Shown: positions 49,535 through 59,340, counted from the stretch's first letter. The stretch: DNA of 64,000 nucleotides from Bacillus sp. N1-1 (GCF_009818105.1 NZ_CP046564.1:496001-560000), one strand, 5' to 3'. The notes: generated by a model not told the origin, from the letters alone. Program-made: numbers and translations.

Positions 49535-50591
49535 AGCACTTAACCCCTTTCTTCTCGCTGATAAGCGAATGGCAATAGTAAAATGGAATCGTATAGTAAT
49601 CTTGATGCGATCGAATGGCCTTATGTCCAGGTTTGGAATTTGCTTCAAGTAACCAGACTTTACCTGATCGATCAATTCCGAAGTCTAAACCAAGTTCAAA
49701 CAATGGAGAGAATGTTTCTTCTAAAATAGAAGCTACACAATGAGAAAGTCGGCTAATTATTGGCTCAGCTTGATGAAAGACAGACGCTGGCATTAAAAGC
49801 TGTTGGTCGGTTTGAATGGTGCCTCCGCTATGCAAGTTAGATACAAAAGATTCAGGGTTTCCTATACGAGTTGCCCGACCGATTTCTTCCCAGGTTGTAT
49901 AAGAGGTTTTCTTCATGACCACTCTTCGATCGAAGGGTCGATTGTTTTGATCAAGTAAAGAAAGCCATTGTTGTGCGATATAGTCGCGCTGTTTTAAAAT
50001 TCTCCTGATCATTTTAAATAAAGAACTGGTTTTATCATAAGTATGATGAAAGATACGCCCATTATGATTGATTTGAACACTAATCTGGTCCTGGTTTTGA
50101 GTGAGTAGCATAATACCGTTACCCTGTGAACCGACAATTGGTTTCAAAATAAGCTTGCCGTTTTCAGTTAGTAAATCGGATAGTACTCTAGCACACGTAT
50201 GAGGATGAAGCTTTATTGATTGTGGTATATGACGATTTAGTAAAGGGCTTTTCTTTAATTGTTTGTATATCTCCCACTTTCCTGGAAGCCCATGACCAAG
50301 GAAAGTTGCGTTAGATTCCGTTTTTAACCATCTAATAAAAGCTGTTTCTTTTTTGGTGGTGCTTCCATTATGAAAGCACCGATCATAGATAAATTCCGGT
50401 ACCTTAAACTCCGTTGCCACCCAATCTTTTTTTAGTTGGTCGTATTTTAGCCCTCGTAATTGATGAGAAGAATGCTGGTTAGGAGAAAATCGATAGACAT
50501 CGAAACCTAAAGCTATTCCAGCTTCACTTAATTTGGAAACGTAATCCCTTTCATGTTTAAGTGAATGTTGGAGAATCCCAAATGATTTCAT
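49503..50591 (-). CDS. yheC: YheC/YheD family ATP-grasp protein 2 (YheC-like)
   Basis: A 362-residue paralogue with the size of B. subtilis YheC. Motifs: VPEFIYDRCFHNG, the nucleotide loop ILKPIVGSQGNGIMLL, and GLDFGIDRSGKVWLLEANSK at the C-terminus with the metal ligands. GGGGAGG lies tightly (2 nt) before the ATG. It follows the first paralogue after 12 bp. Confidence 0.88.
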   Translation of the reverse strand: MKSFGILQHSLKHERDYVSKLSEAGIALGFDVYRFSPNQHSSHQLRGLKYDQLKKDWVATEFKVPEFIYDRCFHNGSTTKKETAFIRWLKTESNATFLGHGLPGKWEIYKQLKKSPLLNRHIPQSIKLHPHTCARVLSDLLTENGKLILKPIVGSQGNGIMLLTQNQDQISVQINHNGRIFHHTYDKTSSLFKMIRRILKQRDYIAQQWLSLLDQNNRPFDRRVVMKKTSYTTWEEIGRATRIGNPESFVSNLHSGGTIQTDQQLLMPASVFHQAEPIISRLSHCVASILEETFSPLFELGLDFGIDRSGKVWLLEANSKPGHKAIRSHQDYYTIPFYYCHSLISEKKGVKCYECHSSIKKG

Positions 50592-50603
50592 AACCTCCCC
50601 CTT

Positions 50604-51962
50604 CTATGAGGATGCATACCAATGCACCAAACGGATTAGCGCTTTTACGGATGGGCGGTAGGTACTAGATGTTGTCCCTTCTGAAGTTTTTGAAGGTTTT
50701 GTGTTTACTTCAATTATCCACGGATGGCCGTCTTGATCCACTGACATGTCGATGCCAAGCTCCGCAAATAAACCTTCACTCTCACGATCAATGATTTGTG
50801 AAACCTCACGAGCAAGTTCAGGGAGAATCCGCATTAGTTGGCTTTTCATCGAATCTTCAAATGGAGCGAGACCTTCATTAAATTTTTTTAATAGAGCACC
50901 ACGTGCGATATTTGAGACAAATTGTTCATTGGTTTGAGAAACTCTCGATACAGCTGAGACAACTGACCATTTCCCACCAGTACCTTTTAAACATAGAATT
51001 CGGAAGTCAACTGGACAACCGTCAATATCGATGAGAGGTATGCCTTGTTGGATGAGATAGGGAATATATTTAGATCGTAAGCGAATTGTTTTGTAGAGGT
51101 TCGGTAAGGCAGAAGATGAAATTGTTTGACTGCCATGAAAGCTAGAGTAATCAAGATGAAAGAGATTATCACTTTGACAGATTCGAAAAATATGTTTGCC
51201 CTGGCTTCCATTTAACGGTTTTAAATAAAGGATAGGATGTTTTGTTATCATGATTTCAATCGCATCAAACCCTTCTAGGAGAACCGTCTCAGGAAGATAT
51301 GGAACGATCTCATCGTATAATAGGAGTTTCTGATGTACGTCCCATTTATCAAGAAAGGACTCATTAAAATAGGGGATCTTCTGTTGTTGCCAATAGACTT
51401 TCAATTGTTTGATAAAATGAGAATTCTCAAGTTTTCTAGAATGGATTCGATTATAGATAACGGATGGTATTGGTAGTGTCGTTTCCACCCATGTTCGTTG
51501 ATTCCAAATGAATCCTGATACCTTTGTTTCATTCCAGGGCTGTAACGTATACACGTAGAAAAGAATATGATGTTCCTCGCAATACTCTGCTACTTCCTTA
51601 CAAAAATCTGTATAAGATCCAAACGTATTCTCTGCTTTTGAAGAAGAATTAAGAGCAAGGCAAAAGATTGGACCAAGTGAGAGTATTTGTTTCTGATGAC
51701 AAAAGGTCATGGTAATCGGAATGGTTTGATCTGGCAGTGACAGGGAACGGAGGAGATCAGGTGAACAGTATACGGTATGACTTGATGGTGTATGATAGAC
51801 CTTTATTGAAACGCTAACTTCAACCGCACCACATCGCAGTGGAATGGGAGAATCCGTCAGTTTCCATTTAGAAGCGATTTTTTCTGGAATGGTTAACGTA
51901 AGTTTAGATTGGGAAGAGCTTGAATTTTCTGGTTGTAAAATAATTTTTTCAGCATGTTTCAT
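50604..51962 (-). CDS. YheC/YheD family ATP-grasp protein 1
   Basis: A 452-residue YheD-size paralogue and first gene of the four. An N-terminal beta-rich domain (about 1-115) is followed by PSVIYNRIHSRK, the nucleotide loop YLKPLNGSQGKHIFRI (Gly replaced by Lys-His near the tip) and GIDMSVDQDGHPWIIEVNTKPS. GAGGG lies 6 nt before the ATG. A sigma-K-like promoter on the minus strand lies about 70 bp upstream. Confidence 0.88.
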   Translation of the reverse strand: MKHAEKIILQPENSSSSQSKLTLTIPEKIASKWKLTDSPIPLRCGAVEVSVSIKVYHTPSSHTVYCSPDLLRSLSLPDQTIPITMTFCHQKQILSLGPIFCLALNSSSKAENTFGSYTDFCKEVAEYCEEHHILFYVYTLQPWNETKVSGFIWNQRTWVETTLPIPSVIYNRIHSRKLENSHFIKQLKVYWQQQKIPYFNESFLDKWDVHQKLLLYDEIVPYLPETVLLEGFDAIEIMITKHPILYLKPLNGSQGKHIFRICQSDNLFHLDYSSFHGSQTISSSALPNLYKTIRLRSKYIPYLIQQGIPLIDIDGCPVDFRILCLKGTGGKWSVVSAVSRVSQTNEQFVSNIARGALLKKFNEGLAPFEDSMKSQLMRILPELAREVSQIIDRESEGLFAELGIDMSVDQDGHPWIIEVNTKPSKTSEGTTSSTYRPSVKALIRLVHWYASS

Positions 51963-52031
51963 TCAAGACCCTCGTTCAACATTTTTTGCTTTATTACCTT
52001 CCTTTAACTGGATAGGCAATAGCGGATATCG

Positions 52032-52061
52032 TATACTATGAAGATGAAGTTTACTATGTGA
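52032..52061 (-). promoter_or_regulatory. Candidate sigma-K promoter of the YheC/D cluster
   Basis: On the minus strand, CATAGTATA (52040-52032) fits the sigma-K -10 CATAnnnTA, with CAC 17 nt upstream as the minimal -35. Late mother-cell expression would suit a coat-associated family. Confidence 0.4.
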
Positions 52062-52089
52062 ACGTGAAGGATAGAAAGGTTGAGGTATC

Positions 52090-53232
52090 ATGTCGTCTAT
52101 AATTATAACAATCCTCTTTATGATCGCTATTGGCGCAGTAATAGGTGGATTCACGAATTCTTTAGCGATTAAAATGCTGTTTAGACCATATGAAGCTCGG
52201 TACATAGGTAAATGGAAAGTTCCATTTACCCCTGGTCTAATTCCGAAGCGAAGAGATGAATTAGCAGTGCAACTTGGGAAAATGGTTGTTGAACACCTTT
52301 TAACTGCTGAAGGAATTCAGCAAAAAATGAATGATCCTGTTTTCAAGCGTACGATGATTGAGTATGCACAAAAAGAAGTGTTGAAATTAGTAGACTCTGA
52401 TGAAAAAATCGAGGATCTTTTAAAGCGAGGACTTCACCTCGAGAATCCCGAACAAGAAATAAGGTTAAAAGCAAGCACGTATCTTACTAAAAAAATTGAA
52501 ACAAAACTAGTGAATTTAAAAAGCAAGGAATTAGCTGAGATTCTTCCAGGGGAAACACAGGAGAGAATTGATCAAGCGATCGAACCGATTGCAGATCTTA
52601 TTTTAACGAAAATCAGTGATTACATCGCTTCTTCTGAAGGAAAGAACAAACTATCTGTCATGATTGATCGATATCTTGCTGACCGTGGAACGCTTGGAAG
52701 TATGATCAATATGTTTTTTACGAATACAAGACTAGTGGATAAGGTGCAACCTGAACTGCTTCGTCTTCTGAAGCAAAAAGATATTCAAAATGTTATCATC
52801 ACGATGCTGGAGAAAGAATGGCATTCGCTTAAAGAAACAAAATTAGAGACGTTTGAAGACAAGTTTGACTCAGAAGAGCTTGTGCAAGGAATAACGAACG
52901 TTATCGTGAAGGAACTTCCAATTCAGCATGTGATGAACTTAAGCTTATCAGAAGCAGTAGAGCCATATAAACAGCGTATTGTTGAAGACTTTGTGCCGAG
53001 GATCGTGGATGCTGCTGGTCAATATTTAAGTCGGAATTTGCAGCCCCTCATGGAGCAATTGCATCTTGCCGATGTGGTGAAAAGTCAGGTTGAGACGTTC
53101 TCGGTAGGGCGTCTTGAAGAAATGGTTTTATCGATATCTAGGCGCGAATTTAAGATGATTACGTATCTAGGTGCGGTACTCGGAGGAATGATTGGATTGA
53201 TCCAAGGTGTAATCATTACCCTTTTGGGATGA
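52090..53232 (+). CDS. yheB: YheB-like DUF445 membrane protein
   Basis: A 380-residue protein with one helix at each end (residues 3-25 and about 358-378) and a long coiled-coil-like middle. The N-terminal motif GGFTNSLAIKMLFRP and KWKVPFTPGLIPKRRDELA are diagnostic for DUF445/YheB. Function unknown. It is divergent from the YheC/D cluster and upstream of yheA, as B. subtilis yheB is next to yheA. Confidence 0.9.
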   Translation: MSSIIITILFMIAIGAVIGGFTNSLAIKMLFRPYEARYIGKWKVPFTPGLIPKRRDELAVQLGKMVVEHLLTAEGIQQKMNDPVFKRTMIEYAQKEVLKLVDSDEKIEDLLKRGLHLENPEQEIRLKASTYLTKKIETKLVNLKSKELAEILPGETQERIDQAIEPIADLILTKISDYIASSEGKNKLSVMIDRYLADRGTLGSMINMFFTNTRLVDKVQPELLRLLKQKDIQNVIITMLEKEWHSLKETKLETFEDKFDSEELVQGITNVIVKELPIQHVMNLSLSEAVEPYKQRIVEDFVPRIVDAAGQYLSRNLQPLMEQLHLADVVKSQVETFSVGRLEEMVLSISRREFKMITYLGAVLGGMIGLIQGVIITLLG

Positions 53233-53315
53233 ATTTCGTTTCAGTCTTTGTTATAGTGGGGAAGTATAGGGTTATGAGAGCGAAATAATCCTCACTTACT
53301 AAGGAGGTAGATACA

Positions 53316-53684
53316 ATGGCAGAGAAAAATCTTTACGACGTAGCATACGAATTAGAAAGCGCAATGCGTGAACACGAGGACTACACGAAGCTTAAAGAAT
53401 TATACGATCAGGTAAATCAGGATGAAGTATCAAAGAAACTATTTGATAACTTCCGCAACATGCAAATGGAGCTTCAACAGAAGCAAATGTCTGGTCAACA
53501 GATCACAGAAGAAGAAGCTCAAAAAGCTCAACAACAAGTTGAACTTGTTCAGCAACATGAAGTGATTTCCCAGTTGATGCAACAAGAACAGCGCATGAGC
53601 CAGGTTATTCAGGACATTAACAAAATCGTAACGAAGCCTCTAGAGGACCTTTACGGTAGCCCTGAAGAAGACATTCAGCAGTAA
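53316..53684 (+). CDS. yheA: YheA (YmcA/YlbF family) protein
   Basis: A 122-residue, entirely helical cytosolic protein of the YlbF/YmcA superfamily (NLYDVAYELESAMREHEDY, LYDQVNQDE, Gln-rich helices to residue 105). Paralogues YlbF, YmcA and YaaT assist RNase Y in B. subtilis; the role of YheA itself is not established. AAGGAGG precedes the ATG, and a terminator follows. Confidence 0.92.
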   Translation: MAEKNLYDVAYELESAMREHEDYTKLKELYDQVNQDEVSKKLFDNFRNMQMELQQKQMSGQQITEEEAQKAQQQVELVQQHEVISQLMQQEQRMSQVIQDINKIVTKPLEDLYGSPEEDIQQ

Positions 53685-53687
53685 TTA

Positions 53688-53721
53688 AAAAACCGTTCAT
53701 CTCAGGATGAGCGGTTTTTTT
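53688..53721 (+). terminator. Intrinsic terminator of yheA
   Basis: AAACCGTTCATC/GATGAGCGGTTT stem followed by T-run. Confidence 0.88.
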
Positions 53722-53837
53722 ATATGATTTGTTTTCATACTATCGACGGCTTGATTTTGGGTTTATCCGAGTGAAACATGCGATTCATTCGGATAAGCAC
53801 AAAAACTAGGAAACAGTTATAAAAAAAGAATAAATGC

Positions 53838-54059
53838 TTAGGAAGCGTTCTCAATAACACCGATAACTTCAAACTGAGTCGGCTGTGAAATGATCGTTTC
53901 TTCTACTGAACAATGAGGACAGTTTAATTGGTGATCTGTTTTCTTATCACTAGCAATGATTCCTCTAAATTCATGGTCGCATTCAGAACATTTATAAATA
54001 TGTGGCTCACTAAATGCTCCTGTACAGTCAAATCTGATTCTTTCTTTCCCTTTTGTCAT
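53838..54059 (-). CDS. Small zinc-ribbon protein (73 aa)
   Basis: An unrecognised 73-residue protein with a rubredoxin-like zinc ribbon: CSEC near residue 24 and CPHC near 47. ATG 54059 is preferred because GAGGGG lies 10 nt upstream, whereas the longer ATG at 54080 has no ribosome site. Function unknown. Confidence 0.7.
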   Translation of the reverse strand: MTKGKERIRFDCTGAFSEPHIYKCSECDHEFRGIIASDKKTDHQLNCPHCSVEETIISQPTQFEVIGVIENAS

Positions 54060-54256
54060 ACGTATAAGACCCCTCTCCATTATTGTAATGAATTTGTAAT
54101 AATACTAGTTTCATATTAAAACTTCCCATGCTGTCACTTTTTTAAACGCTTAATTCTGATAACGGTTTAAATCAGGTAAATTAATGTGATAAGACAAGAG
54201 TTACGAGTCATAGAGATAAGTGGGGAAGGGAGTACTTCTATATAGGAGGGATTCGA

Positions 54257-55108
54257 ATGGTTTATCAACTTCTTGCATTAGACATTGATGGGACTTTACT
54301 TAGATCTAATCATAAAATTGACAAAGAAACGAAGGAAGCCATTAATTATGTGAGAGAGAAAGGAGTATACGTAACGCTCACAACGAGTCGTAATTTTGCT
54401 TCTGCTAAGAAAATTGCGAGGGAAGTGAAGTTAGATGATGTCATGCTCGTTACGCATAGCGGCGCCTTTATTGCTGAAGAGGTTGAAAAGCCAATTTATG
54501 AAGAAAGGATTTCAAACGAGGATGTTAATAAGATCGTTAACATTCTAGAAGAATATGATTGCCATATTCGCATCATTCATGAACGATTAGCTGTTGGAAA
54601 TCGAGTGAAGCATAACAACTATTTATCAGCAAAGATGACGCTAGGTATAGGAGATCCATTATTCTATCCGGTAAACTTTGTGGAAACACTAAGTGAGTAT
54701 TTAGAAAAGAAAGAGCTCTCTCCTCCAAAAATTGATGCGCATTTCTTTAATGAAGAAGAGAGAGAGGAAGCACGTCTAATGCTAGAGGAGCGCATTCCTT
54801 CGATATCCGTTGTTCGTTCGACAAAGTGTAATTTTGGCATTATTCCTAAAGGCGTTTCAAAAGCAAAAGGACTTCGTATTTTAGGGGAGAAATTAGGCGT
54901 ACCTGTTGATGAAATGGTTGTGATCGGTGACGCAGATTGTGATGCTGAAATGATTCGACAAGCGGGTCTTGGCGTGGCGATGGGGAATGCTTCGTATGAA
55001 TTAAAGAGACTTGCCGACTGGGTAACGCGATCAAATGACCAACAAGGCGTTTCTTATATGGTGAAAGAAGTTTTTCGAAAGCAAATGCGTGTTCAATTAA
55101 AAAGGTAG
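54257..55108 (+). CDS. yhaX: Cof-type HAD phosphatase (YhaX-like)
   Basis: A 283-residue HAD-superfamily phosphatase, subfamily IIB. Motif I is ALDIDGTLL (nucleophile Asp near residue 9), motif II TTS, motif III Lys in the GVSKAKGL stretch and motif IV VVIGDADCDAEM. The cap domain lies between about 85 and 190. Substrates are usually sugar phosphates or flavin/pyridoxal phosphates; not determinable here. B. subtilis YhaX is sigma-E dependent. TAGGAGGG precedes the ATG. Confidence 0.9.
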   Translation: MVYQLLALDIDGTLLRSNHKIDKETKEAINYVREKGVYVTLTTSRNFASAKKIAREVKLDDVMLVTHSGAFIAEEVEKPIYEERISNEDVNKIVNILEEYDCHIRIIHERLAVGNRVKHNNYLSAKMTLGIGDPLFYPVNFVETLSEYLEKKELSPPKIDAHFFNEEEREEARLMLEERIPSISVVRSTKCNFGIIPKGVSKAKGLRILGEKLGVPVDEMVVIGDADCDAEMIRQAGLGVAMGNASYELKRLADWVTRSNDQQGVSYMVKEVFRKQMRVQLKR

Positions 55109-55119
55109 CCCAAGTTTTT

Positions 55120-55166
55120 GACGCCTTCATCGAACCCTGACGAATAGTAGGGAATGAAGGCGTTTT
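55120..55166 (+). terminator. Intrinsic terminator of yhaX
   Basis: ACGCCTTCAT/ATGAAGGCGT stem with a long loop and T-run. Confidence 0.82.
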
Positions 55167-55266
55167 TTATGCGACTTTTGAATCATTTTCTTAAAATGAA
55201 AAGGCTTTCACGAAAAAACAGCTAATATGTATAATGTTTGATAATTTTGAATTCTGGAGGGATAGT

Positions 55267-56748
55267 ATGCAAAAATTACTCGACTTGAATCCAAAGGTGA
55301 CGGAATTTCTGAAAGGCACAAAGCAACTTTATATTAACGGTCAATGGAAGGATTCGGTATCAGGTAGAACATTCGATACGCTAAACCCCTCAACAGGTGA
55401 AGTACTTGCAACAGTTAGTGAAGCAATGAAAGACGATATTGATGAAGCAGTTATGGCAGCTCGGAAAGCTTTTGACAGCGGACCATGGTCTCGCATGTCT
55501 GCCTCTGCTAGAAGTCGCTTAATTTATAAGCTAGCTGATTTGATGGAAGAAAATAAAGAAGAGCTTGCGATGATTGATACGCTTGATAATGGAAAACCGA
55601 TTCGTGAAACGCAAAATGCGGATGTTCCACTTGCGATTGAGCACTTTCGCTACTATGCTGGCTGGTCGACTAAAATCATGGGACAAACCATTCCAGTTAA
55701 CGGACCGTTTTTTAACTATACGCGCCATGAAGCATTAGGTGTTGTGGGTCAAATCATTCCGTGGAATTTCCCTCTACTTATGGCGGCCTGGAAACTTGGT
55801 GCTGCTCTTGCAACTGGTTGTACGGTTGTACTTAAGCCTGCGGAGCAAACGCCGCTTTCAGCACTTTACTTAGCTCAATTGATGGAAGAAGCTGGTTTCC
55901 CTGAAGGTGTTGTGAACGTTGTACCAGGATACGGTGAGACGGCAGGGGATGCACTCGTCAAGCATCCAAATGTCGATAAAATTGCGTTTACTGGGTCGAC
56001 TGAGGTTGGTAAATATATTATGAACCAGGCTTCGAATGATTTGAAGCGCGTTACGCTTGAACTCGGTGGGAAGTCTCCAAATATTATCTTACCTGACGCT
56101 GATATGACAAAAGCGATACCTGGGGCATTAAGCGGTATTATGTTTAATCAGGGCCAGGTTTGCTGTGCTGGTTCAAGACTGTTTGTCCAAAAGAAGGCTT
56201 ATGATAATGTAATGGCTGATTTAGTAAGCCATAGCCAGAAGATTAAGCAGGGAGCTGGACTTGATCCTGATACTGAAATGGGGCCACTCGTATCAGCTGA
56301 ACAGCATGAGCGAGTCATGAAATATATTTCTAAGGGTCAGGATGAAGGCGCGGAATTACTTACTGGTGGACAGGTTCCGTACGATAAAGGATATTATGTT
56401 CAGCCTACCATCTTCTCTGATGTTGATGACAAAATGACCATTGCAAAAGAAGAGATTTTTGGTCCAGTTGTTGCTGCCATGCCGTTTGAAGATCTTGATG
56501 AATTGATCGAACGAGCAAATGATTCAAATTATGGTCTTGCAGCTGGACTTTGGACAGAGAATCTGAAGTCTGCTCACTATGTTGCAAACAAAATAAAGGC
56601 TGGAACGGTATGGGTGAACTGCTATAATGCGTTTGATGCAGCTTCTCCGTTTGGTGGCTATAAGCAATCTGGTATCGGAAGAGAAATGGGTTCTTATGCA
56701 CTAAATAATTACACAGAAGTGAAGAGCGTTTGGATTAACTTAAAATAA
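55267..56748 (+). CDS. dhaS: NAD(P)+-dependent aldehyde dehydrogenase (DhaS-like)
   Basis: A 493-residue cytosolic enzyme that oxidises aldehydes to acids. It is very close to B. subtilis DhaS across its length. Catalytic Cys in FNQGQVCCAGSR (near residue 300), general base Glu in VTLELGGKSPN and the Asn of IIPWNFP are present. GGAGG lies just before ATG 55267; in-frame sequence further upstream has no ribosome site. Substrate range cannot be read. Confidence 0.94.
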   Translation: MQKLLDLNPKVTEFLKGTKQLYINGQWKDSVSGRTFDTLNPSTGEVLATVSEAMKDDIDEAVMAARKAFDSGPWSRMSASARSRLIYKLADLMEENKEELAMIDTLDNGKPIRETQNADVPLAIEHFRYYAGWSTKIMGQTIPVNGPFFNYTRHEALGVVGQIIPWNFPLLMAAWKLGAALATGCTVVLKPAEQTPLSALYLAQLMEEAGFPEGVVNVVPGYGETAGDALVKHPNVDKIAFTGSTEVGKYIMNQASNDLKRVTLELGGKSPNIILPDADMTKAIPGALSGIMFNQGQVCCAGSRLFVQKKAYDNVMADLVSHSQKIKQGAGLDPDTEMGPLVSAEQHERVMKYISKGQDEGAELLTGGQVPYDKGYYVQPTIFSDVDDKMTIAKEEIFGPVVAAMPFEDLDELIERANDSNYGLAAGLWTENLKSAHYVANKIKAGTVWVNCYNAFDAASPFGGYKQSGIGREMGSYALNNYTEVKSVWINLK

Positions 56749-56757
56749 CAGAAGAGA

Positions 56758-56789
56758 ACCGCTCGTCCTTTATGGACGGGCGGTTTTTT
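56758..56789 (+). terminator. Intrinsic terminator of dhaS
   Basis: AACCGCTCGTCC/GGACGGGCGGTT stem plus T-run. Confidence 0.88.
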
Positions 56790-56814
56790 GAGGTTGCCTA
56801 ACCGTTTGTTTGGG

Positions 56815-57000
56815 CTATCTTTTTAAGACGATCAATTTACCTGCAGATGATACGACACGTGCCGTATGATTTCCAAATCCTTTTTGTTTCAACAGTTCCT
56901 CGCCTACTTTTTTGGCTTCCTTGTCGTCTTGTGCCTCGAAACTTTCATCAAGAACGGTAGCGCCACTTTTTTCGAATGCCGTGATAATGTATTTTTCCAT
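56815..57000 (-). CDS. Small YhzD-like protein (61 aa)
   Basis: A 61-residue soluble protein (begins MEKYIITAFEKSGATVLDES) that resembles the YhzD family of Bacillus; the match is by memory and tentative. A beta-helix-beta pattern is visible and no catalytic motif. AGGAGGGG lies before the ATG. It is convergent with dhaS and divergent from the ABC transporter genes. Confidence 0.7.
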   Translation of the reverse strand: MEKYIITAFEKSGATVLDESFEAQDDKEAKKVGEELLKQKGFGNHTARVVSSAGKLIVLKR

Positions 57001-57134
57001 GATATCCCCTCCTACTAGTAGTTTACCGATTGATCAATTTGTTGTCACTTTTTTCTAAAAAAACGAATCTTTTAGATAAATCAAACGTTATACTTATCGT
57101 GGAGTGTTGCGAAGGCAATTAAAAGGGGGAAGTT

Positions 57135-58031
57135 ATGCTCGAATTTCAAAATATTACAAAGCAGTTTGGAGCTTTTACAGCAGTTGAGGGTCTTAATTTA
57201 TCTATTCCAGAGAATGAGATATTTGGTTTACTCGGTGGGAATGGAGCGGGTAAAACCACAACCTTTCGGATGCTACTGAGACTTATTGATCAAACAAAAG
57301 GAACCATTAGCTGGAAGGGAGAAGGGATCTCTTATGATTCCAGTCATTTAATTGGCTACCTACCCGAAGAACGCGGTCTTTATCCAAAGATGAAAGTGAA
57401 AGAACAACTCATTTATCTTGGTAAGTTACGAGGAATGAAGAAAGCAGAAGTTGAAAAGGAAATTGCAATATGGCTTGAACGGTTTAAAGTCCCTGAGTAC
57501 CTTGACAAGAAAGTGGAAGAACTATCAAAAGGAAACCAACAAAAAATTCAATTTATTGCAAGCGTTATTCACAAACCAGAATTGCTCATTCTTGATGAGC
57601 CATTTAGTGGTCTTGACCCAGTAAATGTTGAAGTGCTAAAAGAGGCTGTGGTTGATTTGAAAAAATCCGGAACAACCATTTTGTTTTCCAGTCATCGTAT
57701 GGAGCACGTGGAAGAACTCTGTGAGCATCTTTGTATCCTACATAAAGGAAAAGCAGTTGTTTCAGGAAATTTAAAAGAGATTAAACGTTCATATGGAAAA
57801 AAGAATATTCGAATTGATGCAGATTTTGACGTTGCCTTTTTAGAAAACGTTGCCGGAGTTGTTCGATTGAAACAGGGGTTAAATCATAGCGTCGTTCAAA
57901 TCGAGAATGAACAAGTCTCTCAAACCGTTTTACGGGAGTTGGTAAGTAAAGGGTTTGTTCGACAGTTTGAATTAGAAGAGCCGTCATTAAATGATATTTT
58001 CATCGAAAAGGTGGGTGCGGCATATGAATAA
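57135..58031 (+). CDS. yhaQ: ABC transporter ATP-binding protein (YhaQ-like)
   Basis: A 298-residue ATPase of the NatA/YhaQ type. Walker A GGNGAGKTT (about 35-43), signature LSKGNQQKI, Walker B LLILDEPFSGLDP and His switch SSHRMEHVEEL are complete. The C-terminal 80 residues are the family extension. It pairs with the overlapping permease gene downstream (8-bp overlap). In B. subtilis yhaQ-yhaP is a putative Na+ efflux or antimicrobial exporter. Confidence 0.92.
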   Translation: MLEFQNITKQFGAFTAVEGLNLSIPENEIFGLLGGNGAGKTTTFRMLLRLIDQTKGTISWKGEGISYDSSHLIGYLPEERGLYPKMKVKEQLIYLGKLRGMKKAEVEKEIAIWLERFKVPEYLDKKVEELSKGNQQKIQFIASVIHKPELLILDEPFSGLDPVNVEVLKEAVVDLKKSGTTILFSSHRMEHVEELCEHLCILHKGKAVVSGNLKEIKRSYGKKNIRIDADFDVAFLENVAGVVRLKQGLNHSVVQIENEQVSQTVLRELVSKGFVRQFELEEPSLNDIFIEKVGAAYE

Positions 58032-59277
58032 GTTTTTCATCGTCCTATCCCAGACGTATTTAAACCGATTAAAGTCCAAAGCTTTTATTATTACGACGGT
58101 CATTACATTATTGATGATTTTTTTAATTACGAACATCTCAACCATTATTAATACGTTTGATTCGAGTGAGGCCGATCGTGTAGGGGTAATTGATACAGGC
58201 TCGTTTTATTCATCCCTTGAAAATCAAATCAAGATGATGGACGCGGAAATTGTTTTAGAAAAGTTCGAGGGAACAGAAGATGAAGCGGAAGAGGCGGTCG
58301 AACAGGGAGACCTTGACAGCTACTTGGTTGTAGAGGAAAACGAAGCTCTGGAGCCGACAGGTCTTTATAAAGCGGAGACGGTGGCAGAACAAGTAACTCC
58401 TCAAGTACTTGAAACAGCTCTTCAACAAATGAAGAGTACACTCGCAGCTGAAAAAGCTGGCGTGACTCCGGAGCAGCTTAATCAAATTGATCAGCCTGTA
58501 CAGTTTGAGAAAGTAGCTTTAGAAAAAGGGGCAAAGACGGAGGAGGAATTGAATCAAGCGCGCGTGTTTGTATATGTGCTCTTGTTCGTTATCTACTTTT
58601 CAGTCATTTTTTATGGGAATATGGTAGCTGTTGAAGTAGCAACTGAGAAATCATCACGAGTGATGGAGATCTTAATTTCAAGTGTTTCTCCTGTAAAGCA
58701 AATGTTTGGGAAAATTCTTGGAATCGCTTTGCTTGGTTTAACGCAATACGCCATTATTATTGCAAGTGGTTATCTGTTTATGCAAATGCAGGAAGAAGAA
58801 CTCACAGAAACAGGTTTCCTTTCATTTCTTGATTTCGGCAACTTGTCAACTTCGCTTATCGTCTATGCGATTGTTTTCTTTATTCTTGGGTATTTACTAT
58901 ATGCGACGATTCTTGCTATGGTCGGTTCACTCGTTAGTAGAGCCGAAGAAGTGCAGCAGATGATCATGCCAATACAGCTTCTTATTATTATTGCCTTTTT
59001 TATAGCGATGTTCGGACTAAGCACCCCATCTTCTACATTTGTCACGATTTCATCCTATATCCCGTTTTTCTCACCGGTAGTGATGTTTTTACGTGTAGGG
59101 ATGCTCTCGATTCCATTCTGGGAAGTAGCTCTAAGCCTTACGCTGCTCGTTGGAGCAATTGTCTTATTTGGTATTATGGGCGCGAAAGTCTACCGAGGTG
59201 GTGTTCTCATGTATGGAAAGTCATCTTCATTAAAAGACATTGGAAAAGCATTGAAATTATCGAAACGTGAACAATAG
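58024..59277 (+). CDS. yhaP: ABC-2 type transporter permease (YhaP-like)
   Basis: A 417-residue membrane protein of the NatB/YhaP type. One N-terminal helix (about 21-41) is followed by a large, Glu-rich extracytoplasmic domain (about 45-175) and a cluster of five to six helices (about 180-390). ATG 58024 lies inside the end of the ATPase gene, so translation is coupled. It forms the channel of the exporter with YhaQ. Confidence 0.92.
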   Translation: MNKFFIVLSQTYLNRLKSKAFIITTVITLLMIFLITNISTIINTFDSSEADRVGVIDTGSFYSSLENQIKMMDAEIVLEKFEGTEDEAEEAVEQGDLDSYLVVEENEALEPTGLYKAETVAEQVTPQVLETALQQMKSTLAAEKAGVTPEQLNQIDQPVQFEKVALEKGAKTEEELNQARVFVYVLLFVIYFSVIFYGNMVAVEVATEKSSRVMEILISSVSPVKQMFGKILGIALLGLTQYAIIIASGYLFMQMQEEELTETGFLSFLDFGNLSTSLIVYAIVFFILGYLLYATILAMVGSLVSRAEEVQQMIMPIQLLIIIAFFIAMFGLSTPSSTFVTISSYIPFFSPVVMFLRVGMLSIPFWEVALSLTLLVGAIVLFGIMGAKVYRGGVLMYGKSSSLKDIGKALKLSKREQ

Positions 59278-59295
59278 CATCTAAAGAAAAGAAGT

Positions 59296-59340
59296 TAGCA
59301 GACCCGGGGATATGGTTTCTCCGGGTCTTATTTTATTTTT
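59296..59340 (+). terminator. Intrinsic terminator of yhaQP
   Basis: AGACCCGG/CCGGGTCT stem and T-rich tail. Confidence 0.8.
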
